This document shows, piece after piece, positions 1 to 8,711 of a stretch of DNA of 64,000 nt (positions within the stretch are counted from its first letter, which is position 1; every line of letters starts with the position of its first letter). The stretch lies in assembly GCF_003149085.1 (NCBI RefSeq), contig NZ_QGDT01000004.1, positions 186,001 to 250,000 on the forward strand, written 5' to 3'. Made by a program: the position numbers and the translations under genes. The notes under the pieces were generated by a model that was given only the letters and a program-made list of their open reading frames with translations, ran no database searches and was not told the DNA's origin. The DNA is from Dyadobacter jejuensis (GTDB lineage Bacteria > Bacteroidota > Bacteroidia > Cytophagales > Spirosomataceae).

Positions 1-678
1 ATTAAAATCGTCCAGGGTCACCGATCCTTTTCCTATGCCCAGCGAATCGCCCAAGGCTACGCCACTGCTTTCATGACACATATTACTGCAGTCGGGAAGG
101 TTGTTGGTGCCATAGGCCCTTACAAATAATTGATAGAGAAATGCTGCCTCATTGCTCGTGCGGCCTGAGGTGTAGAAAATCGCTTCTTCCGGAGATTTAA
201 GCGTATTAAGTGCGAAACCGATTTTTTTGAAGGCCGACTCCCAGCTTATGGCCTTATAATGCGTAGCTCCCGAAGGCAGGTACATCGGCTGGGCAATCCG
301 GCCTTTTAGTCCAATTTCATAATCCGATAGCTTTGAAAGGCTTTCTACCGAATTTTTTTCGAAGAAATCAGGAGTTAGTTTTTTGGCCGTTGCCTCGTCG
401 GCTACGGCCCTTGCGCCATTTTCGCAATATTCCGCTATTCCCGAACGCTCATCGTCGGGGTCGGGCCAGGCACAGCTAGGGCAGTCGAACCCTCCTTTCT
501 TGTTGAGGCTCCAGAGTGCCTTCATGCCACGGGATAGTCCAGCCTCTTCAACAGTTTTTTGAAAGCTCGATACTACGGCGGGAATACCTGCTGCCACCTT
601 TTTGATAGCTCCTTTCTTGAGTCCGGTCAGCGCCAAGGGGTTTTCTGCTTCCGGTATTTGGTTTTTAGATTCAGACAT
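1..678 (-). CDS. FdhF/YdeP-type molybdopterin oxidoreductase, N-terminal part (partial at window edge)
   Basis: The frame opens with ATG at 678 and runs off the left edge after 226 codons without a stop, so only the N-terminus is seen. A CPSC pair followed by AWPDP near residues 66-74, and NMCHESSG near residue 205, match the formate dehydrogenase H-like/YdeP alpha-subunit family, which binds a bis-MGD molybdenum cofactor. No in-frame TGA that could be selenocysteine is seen here. It is the last gene of a minus-strand cluster with fdhD and a mobA-like gene, which fits a molybdoenzyme. Substrate is unknown: formate is the usual label, but YdeP-type proteins are poorly characterised. Family call is firm; specific activity is not. 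Confidence 0.85.
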   Translation of the reverse strand, partial: MSESKNQIPEAENPLALTGLKKGAIKKVAAGIPAVVSSFQKTVEEAGLSRGMKALWSLNKKGGFDCPSCAWPDPDDERSGIAEYCENGARAVADEATAKKLTPDFFEKNSVESLSKLSDYEIGLKGRIAQPMYLPSGATHYKAISWESAFKKIGFALNTLKSPEEAIFYTSGRTSNEAAFLYQLFVRAYGTNNLPDCSNMCHESSGVALGDSLGIGKGSVTLDDFN

Positions 679-700
679 ATTCTTTTCGTTTGGCGAGGCC

Positions 701-1069
701 CTAACAAGTACTATTGGGGTTTTCGTAATTATCGGATTGATCTTCTGAGGTATTGTCCAGGCATTTAAAATCCTTTTCTATCAATATATATAAATTTTGC
801 CCGTCGGGCAGAGGCTGGTTGGCGTTCATGCCGACGACGTCGTTGGTGGGCCAGGTATTCAAAAAGTCGACAGGGACCTCTATGGTTATTTTCTGGTCGA
901 CGAAACGGGCCGACAAGGTATCCTGGCTAGGGTGTTGGGCAATTGCGTAGATGAGCTCGCCCGTACCAAAAAGGGTGCGACTTTCCAGATAACCTGTTTC
1001 ACTCAATTGAGCTACTTCCTTTTTGGAAAGTCTTATCCGTACCGAATTGTCGAAAATTCTAATTTTCAT
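701..1069 (-). CDS. small conserved protein of molybdoenzyme cluster (possible DUF7009)
   Basis: This 122-residue soluble protein has no signal peptide or membrane segment. It begins MKIRIFDNSVRIRLSKKEV, then alternates short beta-like stretches, and ends in an acidic, Asn-rich tail. I associate this N-terminus with a small family seen beside formate dehydrogenase accessory genes (DUF7009), but I recall this from memory only. It lies 41 bp downstream of fdhD and 22 bp upstream of the molybdopterin oxidoreductase, all on the minus strand, so co-transcription is likely. A role in maturation or assembly of the oxidoreductase is inferred from position only. Confidence 0.7.
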   Translation of the reverse strand: MKIRIFDNSVRIRLSKKEVAQLSETGYLESRTLFGTGELIYAIAQHPSQDTLSARFVDQKITIEVPVDFLNTWPTNDVVGMNANQPLPDGQNLYILIEKDFKCLDNTSEDQSDNYENPNSTC

Positions 1070-1110
1070 AAGGGGTATGATGATTAAAAGTCAAACTTAA
1101 GACTTTAGGT

Positions 1111-1938
1111 TTATTTGATTCTTTCTGGAAAGGTATAAATATTAAAGCTATGGGTTTTAAGGAAGCCAATCAAGGTAATACCAAAACTTTGGGCCGTCTG
1201 TACCGCCAAGCTAGAGGGGGCTCCAAGTGCCACTACTATGGGTATCCCCGCCATATTGGCCTTCTGAAGCAGTTCGAAACTAGCTCGTCCACTGAGCAAA
1301 AGAATATTATCTTTCAAGGGGAGAAGTTCCCCCTGAAGGGCCTTCCCTATCGCTTTGTCCAGGGCGTTGTGCCGGCCCACATCTTCACATAGATAGGCCA
1401 AGGTGCCATCGGTAGTGAATAACGCCGAGGCGTGAAGTCCACCGGTTGTCGAAAATACGCTTTGCTGGTGATGAAGGCTGTCCATAAGGCCATAGATGAC
1501 GTCCATACCAACAGGAGCGGTATGCCGGTTTATTACAAAACTGGACACGGTTTTGATGGCTTCTATACTGGCCTTGCCACAAACTCCACAACTAGAAGTG
1601 GTATAAAAATTTCTTTTTTGGTCTGGCATTTTTATCGTGGCTCCTTTTTGTAGGTGAACCGTAATGCTATTTGGAGTCCAAAATGGAGCCTCTACGTAGT
1701 CGACCTGCTGTGGGGAGGTTATGATGCCTTCGGTAAATAAAAAACCTAAGGCTAGGGCTTCATCCTCTCCGGGGGTTCTCATCGTCACGGCCAGCGTATG
1801 CGTTTCGCCAGGCCCCTCCTCGGGATGTTTGATCTTAATTTCCAATGGCTCCTCAATGGCCAAAATATCTTCTAAGTCAGTCGGTTGAGTGCCCTTGTAT
1901 TTGACAATGGAATGAAGTATGGTCGCAGTGTCTTCCAT
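1111..1938 (-). CDS. fdhD: formate dehydrogenase accessory sulfurtransferase FdhD
   Basis: FdhD passes sulfur from a cysteine desulfurase to the bis-MGD cofactor of formate dehydrogenases in the cytoplasm. The 275-residue length is typical. The persulfide-carrying CGVC motif sits at residues 117-120 in the context SSCGVCGKAS, and the conserved CEDVGRHNALDK stretch is present further on, as is SGRASFELLQKA. The stop of the mobA-like gene lies 1 bp before this start, indicating tight coupling. The downstream oxidoreductase is the likely client. Confidence 0.95.
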   Translation of the reverse strand: MEDTATILHSIVKYKGTQPTDLEDILAIEEPLEIKIKHPEEGPGETHTLAVTMRTPGEDEALALGFLFTEGIITSPQQVDYVEAPFWTPNSITVHLQKGATIKMPDQKRNFYTTSSCGVCGKASIEAIKTVSSFVINRHTAPVGMDVIYGLMDSLHHQQSVFSTTGGLHASALFTTDGTLAYLCEDVGRHNALDKAIGKALQGELLPLKDNILLLSGRASFELLQKANMAGIPIVVALGAPSSLAVQTAQSFGITLIGFLKTHSFNIYTFPERIK

Positions 1939-1939
1939 A

Positions 1940-2566
1940 TTATAAGCTTTTTAGGATAGAGCGAACTCTTTCGAATCCCTCTGGAGTGTCTATACTGGTC
2001 ATTATTTGTGGGTTGAGGGGCCTATATTGCCTCGCCGAATTTTGAGCTAGTAACCGCTGTAAAGAATATAGACCCTTTTGTTCTTGTTTTACAGCCTTGT
2101 CATAGAAGGAGCTAGGGTAATAGCCTAATAATGGTTCATAAAATCCTTGGTCGTTATAAAAGGCAGCAGGGGACTCGTTTCTTTTGGTAAAATCGATGAA
2201 GTTTTCAAGATCCTGTAAAGTCAAGTAAGGGTAGTCGCAGCCCACTAGAAGTATAGAATAATCGGGGAAATGCCGATAGGCTGTAAGTACCGCCGCAATA
2301 GGCCCATGGTTTTGGTACTCGGGGGCGTCGACCACGACAGGCGCTTCTATTTCAAATTTAGACTTTTGCGCCTCGTTACAACTATAATATACCGTATCAC
2401 AACACTTTTGAAGAATATCAAAAACATGTTGGCGTTGGCATTTTTGATGATATACCAGCCCACTTTTATCCTGTTTCATTCGGCTGCTCAATCCCCCACA
2501 AGCTACAAGTCCCAGCAAGGGGCTTATGGGTGTATGTGGTCCTTCGGAGATAGACGGCGTATTCAT
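1940..2566 (-). CDS. mobA: MobA-like molybdenum cofactor guanylyltransferase
   Basis: MobA attaches GMP to molybdopterin to make MGD. The 208-residue protein has the nucleotide-binding loop ACGGLSSRMKQDKSG at residues 22-36, close to the family pattern (A-x-G-G-x-S-x-R-M-G-x-D-K) though Gly after RM is Lys here. VDAPEYQNHGPIAAV and VGCDYPYL correspond to the usual GP and CD-x-P motifs. It is the first gene of the minus-strand cluster with fdhD. Related NTP transferases (MocA, for cytosine) share the fold, but the FdhD/oxidoreductase context favours MobA. Confidence 0.82.
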   Translation of the reverse strand: MNTPSISEGPHTPISPLLGLVACGGLSSRMKQDKSGLVYHQKCQRQHVFDILQKCCDTVYYSCNEAQKSKFEIEAPVVVDAPEYQNHGPIAAVLTAYRHFPDYSILLVGCDYPYLTLQDLENFIDFTKRNESPAAFYNDQGFYEPLLGYYPSSFYDKAVKQEQKGLYSLQRLLAQNSARQYRPLNPQIMTSIDTPEGFERVRSILKSL

Positions 2567-2715
2567 AAGGTTGAAGTTACGATTTGTAGAATTGTAAAAG
2601 AAATAAAATGGAAGGACCCGCTTTTCTTGGTCTAAAATTTGGCCTGGAGGCAGCTGTATTTATGTTTTAAATAAAAATTGATTACATTCCGTAGCCAAAT
2701 CATAATTGAAAAGTC

Positions 2716-3759
2716 ATGGAAGTAGGGGATGTTACCATAGCCAAAAAGAAGCCGATTTATCCGATCAGTGCCGAATTACGAAAGTACTTGCGTTTTTATC
2801 AAAGAGATGCGCGGCTGCCCATTGGCTATAAAGATTTGTTGAACTTTCATGAGTCCTTTCCTGTGATGGATAAGTCGGGCAACGATACTTTTTGGGAGAG
2901 CCCCTTGTATCCACCCCATGAGATAGAAAGGATTCATCAAGGCCTGAAAGTCGCCTATGCGCTCCTGAAGGCCTCCGGCAACCTGCGAATCGTTCAGCAT
3001 AAATACATAGACAGGATCGACTATTGCACTTTTGGGAATTCCAATCCTTTTAGAGTGCGGATCGTGAATCGCCTGAACGATGTATATGACTATTTTTACG
3101 TTAAAAAAGCCGATGCTTCTCGTATTTATGGCCTAGAACTCGAGGAGATTTTTTCACCAAACCAAGTGAACTATCTGGTGGATGGCCCCACCCTGATTGA
3201 GGAGCATATTGCCGGGATTCCCGGTGATGTCTTCGCCAAGACCCGCCTGTCCGACACCGATTATAACCCCATCCGGATAGCCAAGGAATTCGTCAAATTC
3301 AATGAAAGGTGTAAAATCACCCTTTTGGGCGATATGAGAGCCTATAATTTCGTGATGCAAATTACGCCGGATTTCGACGACTTTCAGTTTCATCTACGTG
3401 CCATCGATTTTGATCAGCAGTTTTATGAAGGCAATCTAAAGGTGTATATGCCTCAGTTTTTTAAAGAGAACTTGCCCTATGTTCAACTGGCTATGAAGCA
3501 CCTTACCGACAAAACGGTGCTGCAGTACCAGCAGGAAGAACAGTCGTCGATCATGTACCAAGCGAGGAGTGAGAAGCATCGCTTAAAAGAACTTAGGGAT
3601 GTATCTAAGAAGGATAATATATCTACTCCCGAAAATATTGAGGAACTTCGCAATGGCTTAGCGGTGTACAGTCAGGATGCTAATTATTACCGTTGCGACA
3701 GCATGACTGATATCATAGAGCTAAATATTAAAAACGTGATACGACTGGTGAACTCCTGA
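2716..3759 (+). CDS. unknown 347-residue protein with kinase-like motif order
   Basis: I do not recognise a named family. The protein is soluble with no signal peptide. From residue 125 on, motifs follow the order of a protein-kinase-like fold: FYVKKAD with Lys130-131, an acidic ELEEI helix, a hinge-like stretch TLIEEHIAGIPGD (159-171), GDMRAYN with Asp206 and Asn211 in catalytic-loop spacing, and AIDFD with Asp231/Asp233 where a DFG-type metal site would sit. This assignment is inference from spacing. The N-terminal 100 residues and the charged C-terminal 60 residues show nothing familiar. It is alone between a minus-strand cluster and the next plus-strand gene. Confidence 0.75.
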   Translation: MEVGDVTIAKKKPIYPISAELRKYLRFYQRDARLPIGYKDLLNFHESFPVMDKSGNDTFWESPLYPPHEIERIHQGLKVAYALLKASGNLRIVQHKYIDRIDYCTFGNSNPFRVRIVNRLNDVYDYFYVKKADASRIYGLELEEIFSPNQVNYLVDGPTLIEEHIAGIPGDVFAKTRLSDTDYNPIRIAKEFVKFNERCKITLLGDMRAYNFVMQITPDFDDFQFHLRAIDFDQQFYEGNLKVYMPQFFKENLPYVQLAMKHLTDKTVLQYQQEEQSSIMYQARSEKHRLKELRDVSKKDNISTPENIEELRNGLAVYSQDANYYRCDSMTDIIELNIKNVIRLVNS

Positions 3760-3968
3760 TATTTCTTTCATTTGCGGTACTTTTAATCCGATATTTCGTA
3801 GTCTTACTTGTAGGTTCTACTGGTTTGTTTTACCTATTAGGATATGATTTGTCTTAAGTTAGTTATTGCCGCTTACTAACTTCTGTAATTGTTCTTTTCT
3901 TTTATGATGCTTTTTGATCTTATTTATGGGTTAGAATAGTCTGGCTATAAATGGTAAAATAAAGTGTC

Positions 3969-5636
3969 ATGAATTGGAAGAATCACGAGTCGAGCGTGTT
4001 AAGATGGCTGGTATGGAGCCCTGTAGTGGCTTTCTTTGTCTATATTTGGAGGCATGCCGTCAATATGCCTTATATGGACGATGCCGATTTGGTGGAAGTG
4101 GTCAATTTGAGCCGGACAGGTTTTAAAGCTTTATTATCACTTTTGGTTCGCCAACAAAATGACCATAGGGTCGTATTTTCGAGGTTAGGTGCGTTATTGC
4201 CTTACTGGATTACCGGTTTTATCGATTTTCGATGGACCATATTGCTGGGCTATTCCAATTTGATATTACTGGGCCTAGCATTTTATCGGGTCTTCAAATC
4301 CGTAGAGCGAAGGTATCTGTATTTTTTACCCATTACCATTCTTCTCTTTTCGCCAATCGTATATCAGGTCCATCTTTGGAGTATTACGGCCTATCAATAT
4401 ACCCTTTCTATTGCTTTTTCAATATTTAGTTTATACTTTTTACAGCCAAGCAAAAGAAATTGGTGGGCTCTTAGTATTCCACTAAGCATAGCGGCCACCC
4501 TCACCAATTTGGACGGAATATCCACACTCCCTCTGGCATTTCTATGGCTGCTTTTGCAGGGAAGAAGGAGGGAGGCGGGTTACTATTTCCTTTTTTCACT
4601 GAGCTATTGTCTTATTTATTTTCAAAATTTCAGCTACAGTCAGACAAGTGCCATGGCGCCCTCGGAAGGTTATTGGGTTTCCTTAGCTAAGAGTTTCTTG
4701 GCCATGACCGGCTCTTTGGCCAAAGTGCTTTCCGACACCCATGCCTTGGGGCTGTCTATAGCGGGAGGAGCGATTATTTGGTTGGTTTATATTGCTATTA
4801 AGTTTTGGAGACGGCCTGTCGTAGTTACACCTACTGCCTATTTAAGAGGGCTTCTGCAGTTCGATTTCGTTGAGGTAGCCTTTCTTAGGGTATTGGCCAG
4901 TGCGGCCATGATCGCCATTGGGCGGCATATGGATAGCATGGGTAATATGGTCGCCATACGATTCCAGATCTACTCGGTCAGTATCGTGGTGTTGTTTTAT
5001 TTGTTTTTGCTTAGCCGTATGCCGTCACACAAGCGTCATTATTTGGGATTCTCTTTTCTATTTGGTTCAGTGCTGATGCATGGATACAGCTACCTCAAAT
5101 ACGAAGCAGCCGTACATTATCTGGAAGCAGGGCTCAAAGCCGACTCCTATAATTTTACGCATTGGAAAGTGTTTTTGCATCAGTACTATAACCTGCCCGA
5201 TCCCGATCCACTTTTCTATGCCAACTGTCGTTTCCCTACCTATTTTCAGGAAGCCGACATTCGCCAATGGCAAGGGGGAGTGGATACGGTCCAGATGATG
5301 GCCAAAGAGAATCTGGTCATTACCAAAATTACCAATCCAGCTGAGATCAAGCAACACCGCCAATCTATGCTGCAAATCAACTTACGAAAGCTGCCAGAAT
5401 CGGTGCCTATAGAAGATACCTATTTAATGGTAACGCCCCATTTCTTGGATTCGACGGTCTATTTACTTGCTTTGAGGCAGGAGGGAGGGAAATGGTTAAA
5501 GGTTAAGGGGGGACTTAGGAACCTGATGGGTGAGATCCCCGATAAGATTCCACACCAACCCTACCAGCTGATGCTATGCTGGAAGGCTCAAGGGAAGGCC
5601 TATTCACAACTTGTGGCCAGGAACGTCGTGTTTTAG
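3969..5636 (+). CDS. polytopic membrane protein, possibly GT-C glycosyltransferase-like
   Basis: The 555-residue protein begins with a membrane segment (about residues 13-28) and carries roughly ten hydrophobic segments up to about residue 370, followed by a soluble C-terminal domain. An acidic MPYMDDADL motif lies in the first loop after the first membrane segment, the place where GT-C enzymes carry their catalytic Asp. NDHRVVFSRL follows in the same loop. These features suggest a lipid-linked-sugar glycosyltransferase of the envelope, but I cannot name a family. Start ATG at 3969 follows an AT-rich leader. Confidence 0.8.
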   Translation: MNWKNHESSVLRWLVWSPVVAFFVYIWRHAVNMPYMDDADLVEVVNLSRTGFKALLSLLVRQQNDHRVVFSRLGALLPYWITGFIDFRWTILLGYSNLILLGLAFYRVFKSVERRYLYFLPITILLFSPIVYQVHLWSITAYQYTLSIAFSIFSLYFLQPSKRNWWALSIPLSIAATLTNLDGISTLPLAFLWLLLQGRRREAGYYFLFSLSYCLIYFQNFSYSQTSAMAPSEGYWVSLAKSFLAMTGSLAKVLSDTHALGLSIAGGAIIWLVYIAIKFWRRPVVVTPTAYLRGLLQFDFVEVAFLRVLASAAMIAIGRHMDSMGNMVAIRFQIYSVSIVVLFYLFLLSRMPSHKRHYLGFSFLFGSVLMHGYSYLKYEAAVHYLEAGLKADSYNFTHWKVFLHQYYNLPDPDPLFYANCRFPTYFQEADIRQWQGGVDTVQMMAKENLVITKITNPAEIKQHRQSMLQINLRKLPESVPIEDTYLMVTPHFLDSTVYLLALRQEGGKWLKVKGGLRNLMGEIPDKIPHQPYQLMLCWKAQGKAYSQLVARNVVF

Positions 5637-5681
5637 TGTAGCGCTATGGGGCTAAGAAACTTGGCCTGGGAGGTTGTATTT

Positions 5682-5710
5682 CCAGCCGAAAGCGTCAGGC
5701 CTTCGGCTGG
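5682..5710. terminator. stem-loop between convergent genes
   Basis: A perfect 9-bp inverted repeat (CCAGCCGAA / TTCGGCTGG) with an 11-nt loop lies between the plus-strand membrane protein ending at 5636 and aguB ending at 5726. No long T-run follows on either strand, so activity as an intrinsic terminator is uncertain. Confidence 0.5.
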
Positions 5711-5725
5711 GTGGAAGAAGTTAGG

Positions 5726-6619
5726 TTAGTCAATAAACCTCTTTACAATGGGGCTATAGCTATCCACGCGTCGGTCGCGTAGGAAAGGCCAGGTAGTACG
5801 ATAATAGTCTAGGCGGCCCAGGTCGAGTTCTTCCGTATGCACCACTTCTTGGTCGTGTGGAGCCAGGTAAAGCAGTCGTCCTTGCGGGTTGGCAATGAAA
5901 GAACCTCCCCAAAATAGCTGATCGGCCTCACGCCCCACTCGGTTTACAGCCACGACATATACGCCATTGGCTACGGCGTGGCCGCGTTGGATGGTCTGCC
6001 AAGCGCCATATTGTTCCTCGTTGATCACGGGATCGGTTTCATTGGTGTCCCAGCCGATGGCCGTAGGGTAAAAGAGAATTTCGGCCCCCATCAAACTGGT
6101 GATTCTGGCCGCTTCCGGATACCACTGATCCCAACAAATTAATACCCCTATCTTGGCAAATTTGGTGTCAAAGATGCGGTACCCACTCGTATCTGTCTCG
6201 GTATCCTGGGCATCTCCGGGGGTGAAATAGAATTTCTCATAATAACCAGGGTCGTCAGGAATATGCATTTTTCGGTATTTGCCCAAATAGGCTCCATCGG
6301 CATCGAGAACGGCCGTCGTGTTATGATATAGTCCTTGCGCTCTTTTTTCGAATAATGAGGCGATAATGACTACACCGAGCTCTTTGGCCAATGCCCCCAG
6401 GCTGTCGGTGGTAGGACCGGGGATCTGCTCGGCTAGCTCGAAGTTGTGGTGATCCTCTACATCGCAGAAATACAAGGATTTATAAAGCTCCTGTAAGCAT
6501 ATGACCTGGGCCCCTTGAGCAGCAGCCTCTCTAATTTTTACTATGGCTTTTTCCTGGTTGGATGCTACCTCGGCCGAGCAACTCATTTGTACGAGTCCTA
6601 TATTGATCTTTTTGTTCAT
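5726..6619 (-). CDS. aguB: N-carbamoylputrescine amidase
   Basis: This nitrilase-superfamily enzyme hydrolyses N-carbamoylputrescine to putrescine, CO2 and ammonia in the agmatine route. The catalytic triad is visible: Glu44 (CLQELYKS), Lys117 (YRKMHIPDD) and Cys162 (ICWDQWYPEA). The 297-residue length and the motifs HIPDDPGYYEKFYF and WDTNE fit AguB rather than other carbon-nitrogen hydrolases. The usual partner agmatine deiminase is not in the window. It lies 35-55 bp after the GT9 gene on the same strand and may be read through from it. Confidence 0.93.
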   Translation of the reverse strand: MNKKINIGLVQMSCSAEVASNQEKAIVKIREAAAQGAQVICLQELYKSLYFCDVEDHHNFELAEQIPGPTTDSLGALAKELGVVIIASLFEKRAQGLYHNTTAVLDADGAYLGKYRKMHIPDDPGYYEKFYFTPGDAQDTETDTSGYRIFDTKFAKIGVLICWDQWYPEAARITSLMGAEILFYPTAIGWDTNETDPVINEEQYGAWQTIQRGHAVANGVYVVAVNRVGREADQLFWGGSFIANPQGRLLYLAPHDQEVVHTEELDLGRLDYYRTTWPFLRDRRVDSYSPIVKRFID

Positions 6620-6671
6620 ATCTTATTGAAAACAGCAAATACTAATTAATGGATTCTCAAGCTTACCAACA

Positions 6672-7655
6672 TCAATTGGCTTGAGGTAGTTCAGGCATTG
6701 GGAAGTCAAACGAAGACTCCGTCATGCATTTAAAATGACCCTTGGGGCATTTATTATAGCCAATTTTGGAGCAGGGCCTACAGGAGAGGTTGTTGTTCTC
6801 GATGACCTCATAGGATGTCAGGTAGGGATACATACCGAAGGCAGGGACTGTGTTGCCCCAAACGGAATACGTTCGTTTCTTAAATGCCGCTGCCACGTGC
6901 ATTAATCCCGTATCGTGGGTGAACACCACATGGGCCTGTCGGATCAGCGAGGCCGATTGGTTAAAGCTATACTGTCCGCAAGTATTTAAAGCCAGGTCGG
7001 CGCCTAGTGTTTTTTCTATTTCTGTACCAACGGCACTATCTTCAGGCCCTCCTAATAGTAGGATTGGGAAGTTTATTTTTTTACAGAGCTCAATGAGTCG
7101 AGGCAAGGGTAATTTTTTTGTGGCATGCTGGCCGCCAATAGCGAAGGCCACATAGCCCTTTTGGTACGACTGTGGAAGGGTTACCGGGTCGATTTCATCG
7201 CTAGGTGGAATAAAATAATCGAGTCCTTTTTGGTCGTTAATAATATTGAATGTAGACAGTGTCGCCAGGTATCGATCCACAATGTGTACGGATGGCATTC
7301 TGTTGATTTTAAAATTAGTCATCAGAAATTTTTGGACATTCAACTTATTGAAATTGAAGTCTTGCACCTGTAGTGCGAGCTTGATCCGCAGGGTTCGGAT
7401 GTTTCGGTGCAAGTCTATAATGCCATCGTAGTTTTCCTTTTTTAATTCTTTGAGTAATTCGCCCAATGGTTTCGACAGGGTTATGACCTTATCGACATAA
7501 GGGTTGTTGGCAAGCAAGAAGCCAAACTTTTCCTTAGTCAGGTAATGTACTTCGGCGTTGGGATGCTGTAACTTTAAGCATCTGACCACGGGAGTGGTGA
7601 GCACGATGTCGCCAATAGACGAAAAACGAAGGATAAGGAATTTACGAGGCTTCAT
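6672..7655 (-). CDS. glycosyltransferase family 9 (heptosyltransferase-like)
   Basis: GT9 enzymes add heptose or similar sugars to the LPS core at the inner face of the membrane. The chosen start at 7655 gives MKPRKFLILRFSSIGDIVL, the standard GT9 opening; an in-frame ATG at 7709 would add 18 unlikely residues. The C-terminal half has HDTGLMHVAAAF, the typical ADP-sugar-binding region, and VWGNTVP. A late cluster of cysteines (CRPCSKIGYNKCPKGHFKC) is common in Bacteroidota homologues. The gene overlaps the preceding acyltransferase by 14 bp, indicating translational coupling in an envelope operon. Confidence 0.9.
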   Translation of the reverse strand: MKPRKFLILRFSSIGDIVLTTPVVRCLKLQHPNAEVHYLTKEKFGFLLANNPYVDKVITLSKPLGELLKELKKENYDGIIDLHRNIRTLRIKLALQVQDFNFNKLNVQKFLMTNFKINRMPSVHIVDRYLATLSTFNIINDQKGLDYFIPPSDEIDPVTLPQSYQKGYVAFAIGGQHATKKLPLPRLIELCKKINFPILLLGGPEDSAVGTEIEKTLGADLALNTCGQYSFNQSASLIRQAHVVFTHDTGLMHVAAAFKKRTYSVWGNTVPAFGMYPYLTSYEVIENNNLSCRPCSKIGYNKCPKGHFKCMTESSFDFPMPELPQAN

Positions 7656-8565
7656 TTTGTTGGTTATGGTCGAGGGTTTCATTCGTTTGTAGTGGCCTAG
7701 GTTTGGCATGTTTCCAACGCTTATGACTCCATAGCCAGTTGTCGGGTTGTGTTTTTATGTCCCTTTCCAAAAGCTTGATCTGTTTCTCAATAATGGCATT
7801 TTGCTCAAGCTCTTGAGGGTTTTCGGTAATCTCTTCCACTTTTATGTCATAATAACCTCTTTTTTTGGGTTTTCGCATGATCGCACAGTAAAGAACCGGA
7901 GCATTCAAAAGTCTGGCAATATTCTCTACACCTCGAAAGACCCCTGTTTCCTGATTGAGAAATTGAGTCCAATAAGCCTTGTTTGGGTTGGGCGACTGGT
8001 CGTTGACCAAAAAGAACAAGAATGGTTTTTCTCTTGGTGCGGTGGCTTGTATCATGGCCTGTCGCATAGGGATCATTTCACTTCCAAAACGAGAGCGCAA
8101 TTCGTATAACCATCTATCCATCGTTTGGTTGGCCAACTGGTGATATACCACCACTACCTGATGTGAAAGCCTTACTGCCGCAAATAGGTTGGCGATTTCC
8201 CAGTTTCCTAAATGACCCAAAACGACCACTAAGTTCTTTTTTTGCTCATAGTATTTGTCGAAGAGGGAGGTATCTAGACTAACCCGTTCGAGGAGTTCCG
8301 ATTTGCTGATACTCTGGAGCTTCAATGATTCCAACATAATATCGCTCAGATTTCGGTAAAACTGGTCGGCAACGGACTTTAACTGTGACTCGGAATAGTT
8401 GGGGAGACTGTTTTGTAAGTTTTTCATGACCACCTTACGGCGATACCCCAAAAGCCGATTGAGTGTGAAACTAAGAAAGTCCGATAGTCTATATATCGTT
8501 TTCCATGATTTTTTACCTATACCTTGTAAGGTCTTCAATATAATTTTATTAGCAAGCCTGGCCAT
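7642..8565 (-). CDS. LpxL/HtrB-type lipid A acyltransferase, copy 1
   Basis: The family transfers a secondary acyl chain to lipid A (or to a related lipid) at the inner membrane. The catalytic H-x4-E motif is HLGNWE at residues 118-123, within LVVVLGHLGNWEIANLF, and NDQSPNP and TGVFRGVE follow as expected. The N-terminus (residues 1-40) is a hydrophobic/amphipathic anchor. Length 307 is typical. It overlaps the GT9 gene downstream and lies 146 bp downstream of a second, similar copy. Confidence 0.92.
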   Translation of the reverse strand: MARLANKIILKTLQGIGKKSWKTIYRLSDFLSFTLNRLLGYRRKVVMKNLQNSLPNYSESQLKSVADQFYRNLSDIMLESLKLQSISKSELLERVSLDTSLFDKYYEQKKNLVVVLGHLGNWEIANLFAAVRLSHQVVVVYHQLANQTMDRWLYELRSRFGSEMIPMRQAMIQATAPREKPFLFFLVNDQSPNPNKAYWTQFLNQETGVFRGVENIARLLNAPVLYCAIMRKPKKRGYYDIKVEEITENPQELEQNAIIEKQIKLLERDIKTQPDNWLWSHKRWKHAKPRPLQTNETLDHNQQNEAS

Positions 8566-8711
8566 GGTTACAAAATCTTATCCTAAGATAGTAAATTGAT
8601 AGATGATTTAACTCTGAGTACCCCCACAAAGTTGGGATTTTCTTGCCACAACAACGAATTAAGATCGATTAGTTTCATTTCATGACTACTGGCTTGGCTT
8701 TCTAAAACGAC

